The notes beneath the pieces are model-generated. The model saw nothing but the letters and a program-made list of their open reading frames with translations, was not told the origin of the DNA and made no database searches. The translations under genes and the position numbers were made by a program. A stretch of DNA of 64,000 bases from Flagellimonas abyssi. GTDB taxonomy: Bacteria > Bacteroidota > Bacteroidia > Flavobacteriales > Flavobacteriaceae. Positions 35,955 through 47,078 of this stretch are shown here, piece by piece (within the stretch, counting starts at the first letter, position 1; the number at the start of each line of letters is the position of its first letter). The stretch lies in contig NZ_JAHZSV010000020.1 in NCBI RefSeq assembly GCF_019457905.1, positions 1 to 64,000 of the forward strand, given 5' to 3'.

Positions 35955-38513
35955 TTATTTTTCAGCTTCTGGAGATTTTTCAGCTTTTTTAATTTTGATG
36001 GTAAGCTCCTCTTTGCTCTCATCCAAGTCCATAAAAATACTGTCACCTTCCTCCAGTTTGGAATTCACGATTTCCTCTGCCAATGAATCCTCGATATACT
36101 TTTGGATTGCTCTCTTTAGGGGCCTTGCTCCATATTGCTTGTCAAAACCTTTGTCGGCAATATAGTCCTTGGCCTTGTCGGATAGATTTAAATCGTAACC
36201 GATTTCCTTGATTCTTTTGTAGAGCTTGTTCAGTTCTATATCAATGATTTTGTGGATATCCTCTCTTTCCAAGGCATTGAAAACGACTACATCGTCTATC
36301 CTGTTCAAGAATTCCGGTGCAAATGCTTTTTTCAAGGCATTTTCGATGACACTTTTCTGGTGGTCGTCGGCCTGTGCCTTTTTTGCTGCGGTACCAAATC
36401 CTACGCCCTGTCCAAAATCCTTCAATTGTCTTGCACCAATATTGGAAGTCATAATGATTATAGAATTCCTAAAGTCGATTTTACGCCCAAGGCTATCAGT
36501 AAGGAAGCCATCATCCAATACTTGAAGCAACATATTGAATACATCGGGATGAGCTTTCTCCACTTCGTCCAATAAAATCACAGAGTAAGGCTTGCGGCGT
36601 ACTTTTTCAGTCAGCTGTCCGCCTTCTTCGTAACCTACATATCCGGGAGGTGCTCCTACCAATCTTGAAATGGCGAATTTCTCCATGTATTCGCTCATAT
36701 CTATTCGGATCAAGGCATCTTCGGAATCAAATAGCTCTTTGGCCAAAATTTTTGCCAATTGGGTTTTTCCAACTCCAGTTTGGCCCAAGAAAATGAATGA
36801 GCCAATGGGTTTGTTCGGGTCCTTAAGTCCGGCACGGTTACGCTGGATTGCCCTTGCTACCTTGGATACGGCTTCATCCTGACCGATTACAAATCCTTTG
36901 ATAAGATTGGGCAGTTCGGCCAATTTGTTGCTTTCGGTCTGTGCTATTCTGTTAACAGGGATGCCACTCATCATGGAAACCACATCGGCAACATTGTCCT
37001 CTGATACGGTTTCTCTATGAAGTTTACTTTCTTCTTCCCAGCGTTCTTGAGCGGTTGCCAAATCTTTTTCCAAACGTTTTTCATCGTCTCTTAGCTTGGC
37101 GGCCTCTTCGTATTTCTGTTTTTTGACAACGCTGTTTTTGAGTTCTCGAACATCTTCGAGCTGGCTTTCCAGTTCCAAGATCTGTTTGGGAACATCCATG
37201 TTGACGATGTGTACTCTTGACCCAGCTTCATCCAAGGCGTCAATGGCCTTGTCGGGAAGAAAACGATCCGTCATGTAACGGTTGGTCAATTTTACACAGG
37301 CCAAAATAGCCTCGTCCGTATAATTAACATTGTGGTGCTCTTCGTACTTGCCCTTAATGTTCATCAATATTTCGATGGTCTCTTCCACGGTAGTGGGTTC
37401 TACCATTACCTTTTGGAAGCGACGCTCCAAGGCACCGTCTTTTTCTATGTATTGCCTGTACTCATCCAGCGTTGTGGCTCCGATACATTGAATTTCACCT
37501 CTTGCCAAGGCGGGTTTGAACATATTGGAGGCGTCCAGGCTTCCAGTTGCTCCGCCTGCGCCGACAATAGTGTGTATCTCATCAATGAACAAGATGATAT
37601 CATCGTTTTTTTCCAGCTCGTTCATCACAGCTTTCATGCGCTCCTCGAACTGTCCACGGTATTTGGTACCTGCCACCAAAGAGGCAAGGTCCAAGGTCAC
37701 TACACGCTTGTTGTAAAGTATGCGCGAAACCTTTTTGTTGATGATTCGCAGTGCCAGACCTTCGGCAATGGCACTCTTACCAACCCCAGGTTCGCCAATA
37801 AGCAGCGGATTGTTCTTTTTACGTCTGCTCAATATTTGGGAAACACGTTCAATTTCCTTTTCCCTTCCCACAACGGGGTCCAATTTGTTCTCTTCGGCCA
37901 AACGGGTAAGGTCGCGTCCAAAATTGTCTAGAACAGGGGTCTTGGATTTTTTATTTCCTTTTTGTGCAGCGCCTCCGGAACCGAAAGAGCCTTCTTTGCT
38001 ATCTCCCATATCATCTGTGTCCCCGGGAAAAGATTCCGCTTGTGGGGTATCTATGTAGTCATCGTCACTGGTGATCATGGATTTGAACTGTTCCTTGACA
38101 TTGTCGTAGTCCACTTTCAGTTTGTGCAACAACTTGGTTGTTGGATCATTCTCGTTTCTTAGGATGCAGAGCAACAGGTGAGCGGTGTTTATAGAAGAAC
38201 TCTGGAATAGCTTTGCTTCCAAAAAAGTTGTCTTCAATGCTCTTTCCGCTTGGCGGGTCAAATGAAGATTTTTCTTGTCCTTCTGCATCGTTCCTGTATT
38301 TGGATTCGCGGGGCTAAGAATTTCCACCTTTCTGCGCAGGTGGTCCAAATCCACATCGAGTGCATCCAATATATTTATGGCTTTGCCATTTCCGTCTCTT
38401 AAAAGACCTAGCATAAGGTGTTCCGTGCCAATAAAATCATGGCCCAGTCTAAGGGCTTCTTCCTTGCTGTATGCTATAACGTCCTTTACGCGGGGGGAAA
38501 AATTGTCGTCCAT
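35955..38513 (-). CDS. clpC: ClpC-type ATP-dependent unfoldase
   Basis: Hsp100 unfoldase partner of ClpP. From the start at 38513 (MDDNFSPRVKDVI) it is 852 residues. Two Clp-N repeats come first, then AAA1 (GEPGVGKSAIAEGL, FIDEIHTIVGAG), a UVR-like coiled middle (YEEAAKLRDDEKRLEKDLA) and AAA2 (GQTGVGKTQLAKILAKELF, VILLDEVEKAHPDVF). The start at 38531 adds six basic residues and is less likely. Divergent from gyrA. Confidence 0.96.
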   Translation of the reverse strand: MDDNFSPRVKDVIAYSKEEALRLGHDFIGTEHLMLGLLRDGNGKAINILDALDVDLDHLRRKVEILSPANPNTGTMQKDKKNLHLTRQAERALKTTFLEAKLFQSSSINTAHLLLCILRNENDPTTKLLHKLKVDYDNVKEQFKSMITSDDDYIDTPQAESFPGDTDDMGDSKEGSFGSGGAAQKGNKKSKTPVLDNFGRDLTRLAEENKLDPVVGREKEIERVSQILSRRKKNNPLLIGEPGVGKSAIAEGLALRIINKKVSRILYNKRVVTLDLASLVAGTKYRGQFEERMKAVMNELEKNDDIILFIDEIHTIVGAGGATGSLDASNMFKPALARGEIQCIGATTLDEYRQYIEKDGALERRFQKVMVEPTTVEETIEILMNIKGKYEEHHNVNYTDEAILACVKLTNRYMTDRFLPDKAIDALDEAGSRVHIVNMDVPKQILELESQLEDVRELKNSVVKKQKYEEAAKLRDDEKRLEKDLATAQERWEEESKLHRETVSEDNVADVVSMMSGIPVNRIAQTESNKLAELPNLIKGFVIGQDEAVSKVARAIQRNRAGLKDPNKPIGSFIFLGQTGVGKTQLAKILAKELFDSEDALIRIDMSEYMEKFAISRLVGAPPGYVGYEEGGQLTEKVRRKPYSVILLDEVEKAHPDVFNMLLQVLDDGFLTDSLGRKIDFRNSIIIMTSNIGARQLKDFGQGVGFGTAAKKAQADDHQKSVIENALKKAFAPEFLNRIDDVVVFNALEREDIHKIIDIELNKLYKRIKEIGYDLNLSDKAKDYIADKGFDKQYGARPLKRAIQKYIEDSLAEEIVNSKLEEGDSIFMDLDESKEELTIKIKKAEKSPEAEK

Positions 38514-38774
38514 ACGTTTCTTTTTCAGCAATTAAAATTAATAAAAGTATTGTTATGGTGGTCAAATACCGTACCCTAATTCGATAAAGTAGTGGTAAAT
38601 GTCGGAATAATTCATGTTTTCTGGGTATTTAACAAAGCTTTATTATCGCATTGTTGATAATACCTGTAATGTTGATAAAATTTTTAATAAAGTATTCGCA
38701 AAGGGTTATAAAGGCTGCTATTTTCTGTATATTGCCATGATAATTTAACCACAAAAAATCTATAATAAATAAGC

Positions 38775-41303
38775 ATGGCGGAAGGAGAAAAGTTAATTCC
38801 CATTAATATTGAGGATGAGATGAAATCTGCCTACATTGATTATTCAATGTCGGTCATTGTGTCACGTGCCCTGCCAGATGTTCGTGATGGTTTAAAGCCT
38901 GTTCACCGTAGAGTGCTCTACGGAATGCACGATTTGGGTGTCAGGTCCAATAGTTCGCATAAAAAGTCCGCCCGTATCGTGGGTGAGGTTTTGGGTAAGT
39001 ATCACCCACATGGTGATTCTTCCGTATATGATACCATGGTGCGTATGGCCCAGGAGTGGAGCCTTAGGTACATGCTGGTGGATGGTCAAGGTAACTTTGG
39101 TTCTGTGGATGGTGATAGCCCGGCGGCCATGCGTTATACCGAGGCCAAAATGCGCAAGATCGCAGAGGAGATGTTGGCCGATATCGATAAGGATACGGTG
39201 GACCATCAACTCAATTTTGATGATACCATTCAGGAACCTACCGTATTGCCGACCCGTATCCCCAATTTATTGGTGAACGGAGCCTCTGGTATTGCTGTGG
39301 GTATGGCTACCAATATGCCTCCGCATAACCTATGTGAGGTTGTGGATGGTACCGTAGCCTATATTGACAACCATGATATTGAAATAGATGAGCTTATAAC
39401 GCATATTAAGGCACCTGATTTCCCTACGGGTGGAATCATTTATGGTTATGATGGCGTAAAAGAAGCTTTTCATACAGGACGCGGCCGTGTTGTGATGCGT
39501 GCCAAGGCCACTATTGAAGAGGTCCAGGGGAAGGAAAGTATTGTTGTTACCGAAATTCCTTACCAAGTGAACAAGGCGGATATGATCAAGAAGACTGCCG
39601 ACCTTGTCAACGAAAAGAAGATAGAAGGTATATCTACTATTAGGGATGAGTCCGATAGAAACGGGATGCGTATCGTTTATATTTTGAAGCGAGATGCAAT
39701 TCCGAACATTGTACTTAACATGTTGTACAAGTACACCGCACTTCAATCCTCTTTTAGTGTCAATAATATTGCGCTTGTCAATGGCAGGCCGGAATTGTTG
39801 AACCTTAAGGATATTATCCACCATTTTGTGGAGCACAGGCATGAGGTCGTGGTTCGAAGAACCAGGTTCGAGCTAAAAAAAGCTGAGGACCGTGCCCATA
39901 TCTTGGAAGGACTCATCATTGCTTCTGACAATATCGATGAGGTAATTGCCATTATTAGAGGTTCTTCCAATGTTGAGGAAGCGCGTAATAAATTGATGGA
40001 GCGCTTCAAATTGACCGAGGTTCAGGCCAAGGCAATTGTTGAAATGCGTTTGCGTCAGCTTACCGGACTGGAGCAGGACAAATTGCGTGAAGAGCATGCG
40101 GAACTTTTGAAGACTATCGAAGATTTAAAGGATATTCTTGAAAAGAAGGAGCGTAGAATGCAAATCATCAAAGATGAGCTTCTTGAAGTAAAGGAGAAGT
40201 ACGGTGACGATAGAAGGTCCGAAATCAACTACGCGGGCGGTGATTTGAGCATCGAGGATATGATTCCGGATGAACAAGTGGTGATTACCATTTCGCATGC
40301 CGGCTATATCAAAAGAACATCGCTTACCGAGTACAAGACGCAGAACAGGGGAGGAGTCGGTCAAAAAGCATCTTCTACCCGAAATGAGGATTTCTTGGAA
40401 CACCTGTTTGTGGGTACCAACCATCAATACATGCTGTTCTTCACCCAAAATGGAAAATGTTTCTGGATGCGTGTTTTTGAAATACCCGAAGGAAGCAGAA
40501 CATCCAAAGGTAGGGCTATCCAAAACCTGATCAATATAGAACAGGATGATAAGGTCAAGGCCTTTATCTGTACCCAAGACCTTAAGGATGAAGACTATGT
40601 GAACAGTCACTATGTTATTATGGCAACCAAAAAGGGAACGGTAAAGAAAACTTCCTTGGAACAATATTCCAGACCACGTCAAAATGGTATCAATGCGATT
40701 ACCGTAAAAGACGGGGATGAGCTTTTAGAGGCTAAGTTGACCACAGGAACCAGTCAAATATTCCTTGGGCTCAAATCTGGTAAAGCCATTCGTTTTGAAG
40801 AATCCAAGACAAGACCGATGGGAAGAAACGCTTCTGGTGTTAGAGGTGTAACCTTGGCCGATGACAATGATGAGGTCGTAGGCATGGTTTCCGTTCATAA
40901 TTTTGAAGACAACATTCTTGTAGTATCTGAAAGAGGGTATGGTAAACGTTCCAATATTGAAGATTACAGGATAACCAATAGGGGAGGAAAGGGTGTCAAA
41001 ACCATTTCCATCACCGAGAAAACAGGAGGTCTTGTAGCTATCAAGAACGTTACCGATACCGATGATTTAATGATTATCAACAAGTCTGGAATCGCCATCC
41101 GAATGGGAGTTGAAAATCTTAGGGTTATGGGAAGAGCCACTCAAGGGGTTCGCCTGATCAACCTTAAGGATAGTGATTCAATAGCTGCCGTTGCAAAAGT
41201 GATGAAAGAGGATGACCCAGTGGACGAAGATGATATCTTGGATATCGAGGTCAAAGGGGAAGATGGCACGGCTATTGATGATACTACGGACGAAAAAGAA
41301 TAA
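38775..41303 (+). CDS. gyrA: DNA gyrase subunit A
   Basis: The 842-residue breakage-reunion subunit of gyrase. The active-site Tyr is in [10 protein letters not shown] (near residue 121). The quinolone region reads [18 protein letters not shown], with Ser and Asp at the two classic resistance positions, so the wild type is predicted. The C-terminal pinwheel repeats are present, with a GyrA-box-like NRGGVG and NRGGKG, and end in an acidic tail. Divergent from clpC; the 52-base gap before the TPR gene suggests co-transcription. Confidence 0.97.
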   Translation: MAEGEKLIPINIEDEMKSAYIDYSMSVIVSRALPDVRDGLKPVHRRVLYGMHDLGVRSNSSHKKSARIVGEVLGKYHPHGDSSVYDTMVRMAQEWSLRYMLVDGQGNFGSVDGDSPAAMRYTEAKMRKIAEEMLADIDKDTVDHQLNFDDTIQEPTVLPTRIPNLLVNGASGIAVGMATNMPPHNLCEVVDGTVAYIDNHDIEIDELITHIKAPDFPTGGIIYGYDGVKEAFHTGRGRVVMRAKATIEEVQGKESIVVTEIPYQVNKADMIKKTADLVNEKKIEGISTIRDESDRNGMRIVYILKRDAIPNIVLNMLYKYTALQSSFSVNNIALVNGRPELLNLKDIIHHFVEHRHEVVVRRTRFELKKAEDRAHILEGLIIASDNIDEVIAIIRGSSNVEEARNKLMERFKLTEVQAKAIVEMRLRQLTGLEQDKLREEHAELLKTIEDLKDILEKKERRMQIIKDELLEVKEKYGDDRRSEINYAGGDLSIEDMIPDEQVVITISHAGYIKRTSLTEYKTQNRGGVGQKASSTRNEDFLEHLFVGTNHQYMLFFTQNGKCFWMRVFEIPEGSRTSKGRAIQNLINIEQDDKVKAFICTQDLKDEDYVNSHYVIMATKKGTVKKTSLEQYSRPRQNGINAITVKDGDELLEAKLTTGTSQIFLGLKSGKAIRFEESKTRPMGRNASGVRGVTLADDNDEVVGMVSVHNFEDNILVVSERGYGKRSNIEDYRITNRGGKGVKTISITEKTGGLVAIKNVTDTDDLMIINKSGIAIRMGVENLRVMGRATQGVRLINLKDSDSIAAVAKVMKEDDPVDEDDILDIEVKGEDGTAIDDTTDEKE

Positions 41304-41355
41304 ATCAGTATATTAAGTAATAATCGATAAACACTAAATAATTTCAATTTTAAAC

Positions 41356-42618
41356 ATGAGAACAAGAATATTAATGCTATTGGCCGTAGGGGTGTCTGCA
41401 ATAGGATTTGCCCAGAAGGATGAGATGAAGACGGCAGAAAAAGCTCTTAAAGATGGTGATGCTGCAGCTGCAAAAGCTGCTTTGGTAAGTGCATCTTCCA
41501 CAATCGGTTCGGCCAAGGAGAAAGATCAGGCCGAGTATTATGCCCTTTTGGGAAATGCAAACTATGAACTAGCTAAGAAAGGAGAAGTATCAGCCTTTCA
41601 AGAAGCCGTTGATGCATACAACAAAGTAGTTGAAATAGAAGAAGCGGACGGAAAATCCAAATACACTTCAGTGGCCCAAGAAAAAATGAGCCAAATGACG
41701 GCTGATTTGGTTAACTCTGCAGTTGAGGACAACAACAACAAAAAGTTCGGCGACGCAGCTGAGAAATTGTATATGGGCTACAAACTAAGCCCTAAAGATA
41801 CCGTGTATCTATATTATGCAGCCAGTAGTGCTGTAAACGGTCAGAATTATGAAGAAGCCTTGAAATATTACAAAGAGCTTAAAGATTTGGGTTACAATGG
41901 TGAGTCTACAACATATACTGCTGTAAACGTTGAGTCCGGTGAAACTGAAACCATGGACAAGGCAACCCGTGACCTTTATGTAAAAGCAGGTACGCACAAA
42001 GATCCTAAAGAGGAAGTTAGCCCATCCAAAAAACCTGAGATCGTTAAGAACATCGCTTTGATCTACCAACAAATGGGAGAGAACGAAAAAGCTATTGAAG
42101 CTTACGCAGATGCACGAGCTGAAAATCCAGAAGATGTAAACTTGGTATTGGGTGAAGCTAACTTATACTATGCCATCGGGGATAAGGACAAATTCAAAGA
42201 ATTGATGGGGCAAGCCTCTGCTATGGCTCCCGACAATGCCGATTTACTGTACAATATCGGTGTGATCAATATGGAACAAGGAAACTTGCAAGATGCAAGG
42301 GATGCGTACAAGAAAGCGTTGGCCATTGATCCAGGTTATATCAATGCACTATTGAACCTTTCTACTACCTATGTGAACGAAGGTAATGGTCTTATTGATG
42401 AAATGAACGCATTGGGAACCTCCAAAGCCGATATCGCCAAGTACGATGAGCTTAAGGAGAAAAAAGATAGCTTGTTCAAAGAAGGAGCTGCTGTATTGGA
42501 AGATGCTTTGCAATCAAACCCGGATAACGAAAGCATCTTGACCCAGTTGAAAAATATTTATGGAGCTTTGGGAGACAATGAAAACTTCATGAGAATCAAA
42601 AAGCTTTTGGGAGAGTAA
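41356..42618 (+). CDS. Exported TPR-repeat protein
   Basis: A 420-residue protein with a signal peptide (MLLAVGVSAIGFAQ) and several TPR motifs, the clearest being NIALIYQQMGENEKAIEAYADARAENPED and LYNIGVINMEQGNLQDARDAYKKALAIDPGYINAL. It is likely a periplasmic scaffold. Homologues commonly follow gyrA in Flavobacteriia, as far as I recall. No enzymatic motif. Confidence 0.85.
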   Translation: MRTRILMLLAVGVSAIGFAQKDEMKTAEKALKDGDAAAAKAALVSASSTIGSAKEKDQAEYYALLGNANYELAKKGEVSAFQEAVDAYNKVVEIEEADGKSKYTSVAQEKMSQMTADLVNSAVEDNNNKKFGDAAEKLYMGYKLSPKDTVYLYYAASSAVNGQNYEEALKYYKELKDLGYNGESTTYTAVNVESGETETMDKATRDLYVKAGTHKDPKEEVSPSKKPEIVKNIALIYQQMGENEKAIEAYADARAENPEDVNLVLGEANLYYAIGDKDKFKELMGQASAMAPDNADLLYNIGVINMEQGNLQDARDAYKKALAIDPGYINALLNLSTTYVNEGNGLIDEMNALGTSKADIAKYDELKEKKDSLFKEGAAVLEDALQSNPDNESILTQLKNIYGALGDNENFMRIKKLLGE

Positions 42619-42639
42619 TCACTTTCGCTTCCTATAAAA

Positions 42640-42671
42640 AAATTAGCCCCGATAATTCGGGGCTTTTTTTA
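42640..42671. terminator. Bidirectional terminator
   Basis: AGCCCCGA / TCGGGGCT (42645-42652 and 42657-42664) with a TAAT loop has A-run and T-run flanks. It lies between the converging TPR and NlpC/P60 genes. Confidence 0.93.
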
Positions 42672-43421
42672 TATCACTTTTTTGATGACCCGTAATTGAT
42701 GGGTGTACAGTTTTTCTTCGGAATTGAAAATGCCCGTATGGTCTATTCTGTCAATACGCACGTGACCGTTTACATGGATGATGTAATTATCCTTTAGAAT
42801 GATGCCGACATGGTCTATAACACCCTCGTTATCATCAAAAAAAGCCAAGTCGCCAGGTTCGCTTTCTTCAATAAAACTCAACGCTTCTCCTTGCTTGGAC
42901 TGACCTTCCGCCGTACGTTCCAACATATGGCCATTTATTTTATATACCATTTGTGTAAAGCCGGAACAGTCGATTCCGAACGGAGTTTTTCCTCCCGCTA
43001 AATATGGTGCTTTAAGGTACATGACAGCGATATCCACCAAGCTTTCCTTTGGATTTTTATCCATGCATACATTTCCTTCAAAAGTATGGTTGAGCAGGGC
43101 AGAAGAATTTATCATAGAGCCCAAAAGGATGGGCAATAGCATGCCATCGTTAGTGCAGATGTGTGAAATAATGTCAGAGGATATCTTTTGTGGAACCTGA
43201 TTACCTATTTGGTCATAGACCTCCTCGGTGATAAATCGAAATTGGTTATTGGGAATCCAACCTTCAAATTTGTCATAAGCCGACCTGATCTTGCTCCATT
43301 TTTTCCTACTCTCCAAAACTTTAAAATGCTCCCCGTATAATAACTGGGAAGACATTTCGGCACAATCGTCCGGATTTGTTCTAATGGGAACAATACTTAG
43401 AGGACAAATTCCATATTGCAT
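42669..43421 (-). CDS. NlpC/P60 (C40) cysteine peptidase
   Basis: A 250-residue putative murein peptidase. N-terminal SH3-like regions (SQLLYGEHFKVLES, GWIPNNQFRFI) are followed by the C40 domain with Cys in GIDCSGFTQMVYK, His in DHVGIILKD and the third polar residue in IHVNGHVRID. No signal peptide is evident, so it may act on recycled muropeptides in the cytoplasm, like YkfC-type enzymes. Confidence 0.9.
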   Translation of the reverse strand: MQYGICPLSIVPIRTNPDDCAEMSSQLLYGEHFKVLESRKKWSKIRSAYDKFEGWIPNNQFRFITEEVYDQIGNQVPQKISSDIISHICTNDGMLLPILLGSMINSSALLNHTFEGNVCMDKNPKESLVDIAVMYLKAPYLAGGKTPFGIDCSGFTQMVYKINGHMLERTAEGQSKQGEALSFIEESEPGDLAFFDDNEGVIDHVGIILKDNYIIHVNGHVRIDRIDHTGIFNSEEKLYTHQLRVIKKVI

Positions 43422-43441
43422 TTACTGTACAGATTGAATCA

Positions 43442-44617
43442 CTAATTTCTTTCCAAAACAATGGATGATGCTCCACCACCGCCATTACAAATAGCAGCAG
43501 CTCCCAATTTGGCATTGTTTTGCTCCAATATATTCAAGAGGGTGATGGTGATTCTTGCTCCTGAGCAGCCCAGGGGATGCCCCAAGGAAACTGCGCCACC
43601 GTTAACGTTTACATTTGAATCATTAAGGCCAAGGATTTTCATATTGGCCAGACCCACTACCGAAAACGCTTCGTTGAACTCAAAATAATCAATATCCTCG
43701 ATGGATACCCCTGCGCGGTCCAACGCTTTTGGAAGCGCTTTTGCCGGAGCGGTCGTGAACCATTCTGGCTCATGTGCGGCATCGGCATACCCTTTAATGG
43801 TCGCCAATGGTGTCAAACCAAGTTCTTTGGCTTTCTCCTCGCTCATTAAGATAACTGCGGCAGCACCATCATTAATGGTCGAGGCATTTGCAGCGGTTAC
43901 CGTGCCATCTTTTGAAAATGCGGGACGCAATGACGCTACCTTTTCCAGCTTAACATTTTTATATTCTTCGTCTTCGCTAACGATTATGGGTTCGCCTCTT
44001 CGCTGAGGTACTTCTACAGGAACAACTTCATTATCAAATTTTCCACTTTTCCATGCTTCTGCAGATCTTTTGTAAGATTGGATTGCATAGGCATCCTGGT
44101 CTTCCCTGCTAAATTTATATTCGGTTGCACATGCATCGGCGCAAACTCCCATGGCATTTTGGTCATAAGCATCTACTAGGCCGTCTTTCTGCATACCATC
44201 CACCAAAGTTGCGGGGCCGAACTTGGTTCCGCTTCTCATGTAGGCGTAATGGGGAATAAGGCTCATGTTTTCCATGCCTCCGGCAACAACAATCGAGTTT
44301 TCGCCCAAGGCGATGGATTGTGCCCCTTGCATAATCGTTTTCATTCCGGAAGAACATACTTTGTTCACTGTGGTACAGGGCACGGTATTGGGTATTCCGG
44401 CAAATATTGCAGCCTGTCTGGCGGGTGCCTGTCCAGCACCAGCTTGTACCACGTTGCCCATCAAAACTTCTTCTACAAGTTCAGGTTTAAGGCCTATTTT
44501 ATCCAATGCCCCCTTAATGGCAACGGCACCTAATTTGGGTGCGGGCACAGAGGACAAAGCTCCCATAAAACTTCCTATTGGGGTTCTTGCTGCGGAAACG
44601 ATTACTACTTTTTTCAT
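43442..44617 (-). CDS. Acetyl-CoA C-acyltransferase (thiolase)
   Basis: Condenses or cleaves acyl-CoA/acetyl-CoA. The 391 residues carry the nucleophile Cys88 in TTVNKVCSSGMKTIM, the NEAFSVV and GHPLGCSGARI motifs, and the C-terminal Cys in AAICNGGGGASSIV. Biosynthetic (AtoB) and degradative (FadA) types cannot be separated here, but the length and lone location fit AtoB. Confidence 0.93.
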   Translation of the reverse strand: MKKVVIVSAARTPIGSFMGALSSVPAPKLGAVAIKGALDKIGLKPELVEEVLMGNVVQAGAGQAPARQAAIFAGIPNTVPCTTVNKVCSSGMKTIMQGAQSIALGENSIVVAGGMENMSLIPHYAYMRSGTKFGPATLVDGMQKDGLVDAYDQNAMGVCADACATEYKFSREDQDAYAIQSYKRSAEAWKSGKFDNEVVPVEVPQRRGEPIIVSEDEEYKNVKLEKVASLRPAFSKDGTVTAANASTINDGAAAVILMSEEKAKELGLTPLATIKGYADAAHEPEWFTTAPAKALPKALDRAGVSIEDIDYFEFNEAFSVVGLANMKILGLNDSNVNVNGGAVSLGHPLGCSGARITITLLNILEQNNAKLGAAAICNGGGGASSIVLERN

Positions 44618-44704
44618 ATGTGCATTTTTACTCCTGCGAAAATACTAAATTTAAATGCAAACGGATAAGAGCTGGGGCAACTCACTTCTTATATATTAAT
44701 TTTC

Positions 44705-44712
44705 TATTTTTG
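44705..44712 (+). promoter_or_regulatory. Bacteroidota -7 box for the HD phosphodiesterase gene
   Basis: TATTTTTG matches TAnnTTTG. It gives a leader of about 13 bases before the start at 44732. No TTTG at 19 bases. Confidence 0.5.
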
Positions 44713-44731
44713 AAGCTAACAGTTTTACGGA

Positions 44732-46768
44732 ATGGGAAAAACTTTGGATAATGTATATAAACATCAATCACTGGTCTACAAGTATTTCCTGTATGTAGTA
44801 TCGGTGGCACTCATTGTTTTTTTCTTTCCAAAAGGAGGCAAGTTTAAGTATGAGTTCCAGAAAGGAAAACCTTGGCAATATGAAAACCTTTATGCCCCAA
44901 TAGATTTTTCCATACAAAAGACCCAAGAAGAAATACAGGAGGAGCAGTCTTCCATTAGAGCCAACAAAACAGATTATTATACCTACAATGCGTCCTTGAT
45001 TTCTGATGTAAAGCAAGAAGTACGGGAAGAATTAAATGCACTTCTTCAATCGGGAAACTACACCACTTCGGAACGACAATCCCTGAGAAACGCTTCTGAA
45101 GAAGTTATTGATGAAATATATCTTCGCGGTATTTTTCAAAACCTGCCACAATCAAAATCTACCGTGGTGGTCAAGAGCAATGAAGTACAGCCCATTTCTC
45201 CAAGTGATTACTTGAGCCTTGAACAGGCAAAAAAGAAGGTGACCGAGCTTTTTTCGAACGTGGGGGTAGATGGGGCGGAACGTGTTCAACCTATACTGAG
45301 GAGCAGTCTCAAGGCAAATCTTTTTTATGATGACACGCTTACGGAAAGTGCCTTGAACGAAGAACTTTCTAAAGTATCCTACACACGAGGAGAGGTCGAT
45401 CAGGGTCAATTGATTATTTCCAAAGGTGAGATTGTAGAGAATGATGACTTTAAAATCCTTAATTCCCTTAAGGATGAATATGAGTCCGATCTGTGGATGG
45501 GTAGCAATTACTATTTCATTTTATTGGGATACACCATTTTGGTGGCTTTGGTGTTGATTATGTTGTTTTTGTTTTTAAAACGTTACAGGAACGAGATCTT
45601 TCAGAACAACAACAAGGTAACATTCATTTTCTTCAACATCTTATTAATGGTTGTCGCCACAACGTTGATGGTCAAGCATTATGAGGATTTTATTTATATG
45701 GTTCCGTTGTGCATCCTACCATTGATCTTAAAAAACTTTTTTGATGCTAGATTAGGCCTTTTTGTACACGTACTAACGGTACTTATCCTTGGTTTTATAG
45801 TGCCCAATAGTTTTGAGTACATCTTTTTGCAGATAATAACGGGTATAGTTACCATATTAACTGCCTCTGAGCTTTATAAGAGGGCGAACCTGTTTATTTC
45901 CGTAGGTCAGATAACCTTGATATATATTGTTGGTTATTTCGCTTTCCATGCGATACATGAAGGCAATATGGACAACATTGAATGGATATTATTCGGTGTG
46001 TTTGTTCTAAATGGGTTGTTGACACTTTTTGCACAACCATTGATATACATGTTCGAGAAAATTTTTGGACTTGTGTCCGACGTGTCCTTATTGGAGCTTT
46101 CTGACACCAACTCCAAATTGCTTAAAGAGCTTTCGGACAAGGCGCCCGGAACTTTTCATCATTCTTTGCAAGTTGCAAACCTAGCGGAGGCAGCTGCCAA
46201 CGAAATAGGGGCAAATGCCATGCTGGTAAGGGTAGGTGCACTTTATCATGATATCGGTAAAATGGAGCGACCTACTTACTTTACGGAGAATCAAATCACT
46301 AATGTTAACCCACATGATGACCTTCCTCCGAAAGAAAGTGCCAAGATCATTATTGACCACGTGATCAATGGAATAGAGATTGCAAGAAAAAATAAGCTGC
46401 CCGACAGGGTGATAGATTTTATCAGAACCCACCATGGAACAACATTGGTCTACTATTTCTATAAAAAACAACAAGAGTTGGAACAGGATGTGGATAGGAG
46501 TGATTTTGAGTATCCGGGTCCCATACCTTTTTCCAAGGAAACAGCTATATTAATGATGTCCGATGCCGTTGAGGCAGCATCAAAAAGTTTGAAGAATCCT
46601 ACATTTACCATTATTGACGAGTTTGTGGAGAAAATCGTAAAAGGTCAGATGCAGGCCAATCAATACTTGAACGCCAATATTACCCTAAAGGAGATTGAGA
46701 TGGTAAAGAAAGTACTCAAACAAAAGCTTACAAATATTTATCATTTGCGTGTGGAATATCCTGAATAG
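44732..46768 (+). CDS. 7TM-HD phosphodiesterase (PgpH-like)
   Basis: A 678-residue membrane protein. One N-terminal transmembrane helix (about residues 16-32) is followed by an extracytoplasmic 7TMR-HDED sensor, then a seven-helix block (about 255-440), then a cytoplasmic HD domain (GTFHHSLQVANLAEAA, GALYHDIGKM, IRTHHGTTLVYYF). In Listeria the same architecture, PgpH, hydrolyses cyclic di-AMP. That activity here is inferred from domain order. Followed by the tRNA pair. Confidence 0.88.
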   Translation: MGKTLDNVYKHQSLVYKYFLYVVSVALIVFFFPKGGKFKYEFQKGKPWQYENLYAPIDFSIQKTQEEIQEEQSSIRANKTDYYTYNASLISDVKQEVREELNALLQSGNYTTSERQSLRNASEEVIDEIYLRGIFQNLPQSKSTVVVKSNEVQPISPSDYLSLEQAKKKVTELFSNVGVDGAERVQPILRSSLKANLFYDDTLTESALNEELSKVSYTRGEVDQGQLIISKGEIVENDDFKILNSLKDEYESDLWMGSNYYFILLGYTILVALVLIMLFLFLKRYRNEIFQNNNKVTFIFFNILLMVVATTLMVKHYEDFIYMVPLCILPLILKNFFDARLGLFVHVLTVLILGFIVPNSFEYIFLQIITGIVTILTASELYKRANLFISVGQITLIYIVGYFAFHAIHEGNMDNIEWILFGVFVLNGLLTLFAQPLIYMFEKIFGLVSDVSLLELSDTNSKLLKELSDKAPGTFHHSLQVANLAEAAANEIGANAMLVRVGALYHDIGKMERPTYFTENQITNVNPHDDLPPKESAKIIIDHVINGIEIARKNKLPDRVIDFIRTHHGTTLVYYFYKKQQELEQDVDRSDFEYPGPIPFSKETAILMMSDAVEAASKSLKNPTFTIIDEFVEKIVKGQMQANQYLNANITLKEIEMVKKVLKQKLTNIYHLRVEYPE

Positions 46769-46810
46769 CAGGGGTATTATAAAAGTTCCATTAAAAAAGT
46801 GAAAAAATAG

Positions 46811-46841
46811 TTGCGATCTTACATCTGAAAAGGTACATTTG
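46811..46841 (+). promoter_or_regulatory. tRNA-Ser/tRNA-Pro promoter
   Basis: TTG at 46811-46813, 20 bases and TACATTTG at 46834-46841 fit the Bacteroidota consensus. Transcription from about 46848 would cover both tRNAs. Confidence 0.7.
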
Positions 46842-46880
46842 CATCCGCATTTTTAGGGTGCACGTTCATAGAACATAATA

Positions 46881-46964
46881 GGAGAGGTGCCGGAGTGGTA
46901 ACGGAGCAGATTGCTAATCTGTCAGCGCGTAAGTGCTGCCTGGGTTCGAGTCCCAGTCTCTCCG
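46881..46964 (+). tRNA. tRNA-Ser (GCT)
   Basis: An 84-base cloverleaf with a long variable arm, as in class II tRNA. Acceptor 46881-46887 pairs with 46957-46963, the anticodon loop reads TTGCTAA, and the T arm carries GGTTCGAGTCC. The discriminator is G and CCA is not encoded. Confidence 0.95.
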
Positions 46965-46980
46965 CTTTTTCCAAAATTTT

Positions 46981-47055
46981 CGGGGTGTAGCGTAGCCCGG
47001 TTATCGCGCCTGCTTTGGGAGCAGGAGGTCGCAGGTTCGAATCCTGCCACCCCGA
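46981..47055 (+). tRNA. tRNA-Pro (TGG)
   Basis: A 75-base tRNA. Acceptor CGGGGTG pairs with CACCCCG, the anticodon stem CCTGC/GCAGG encloses a loop with TGG, and the T arm has GGTTCGAATCC. No encoded CCA. Its 3' end is the likely integration site of the element that follows. Confidence 0.95.
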
Positions 47056-47078
47056 CGAACCACTAAATAGGTGGTATT

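Noticed and set aside
37332..37931. 199-codon antisense ORF over clpC
   Set aside because: It mirrors the conserved AAA1 domain; composition is typical of a codon shadow.
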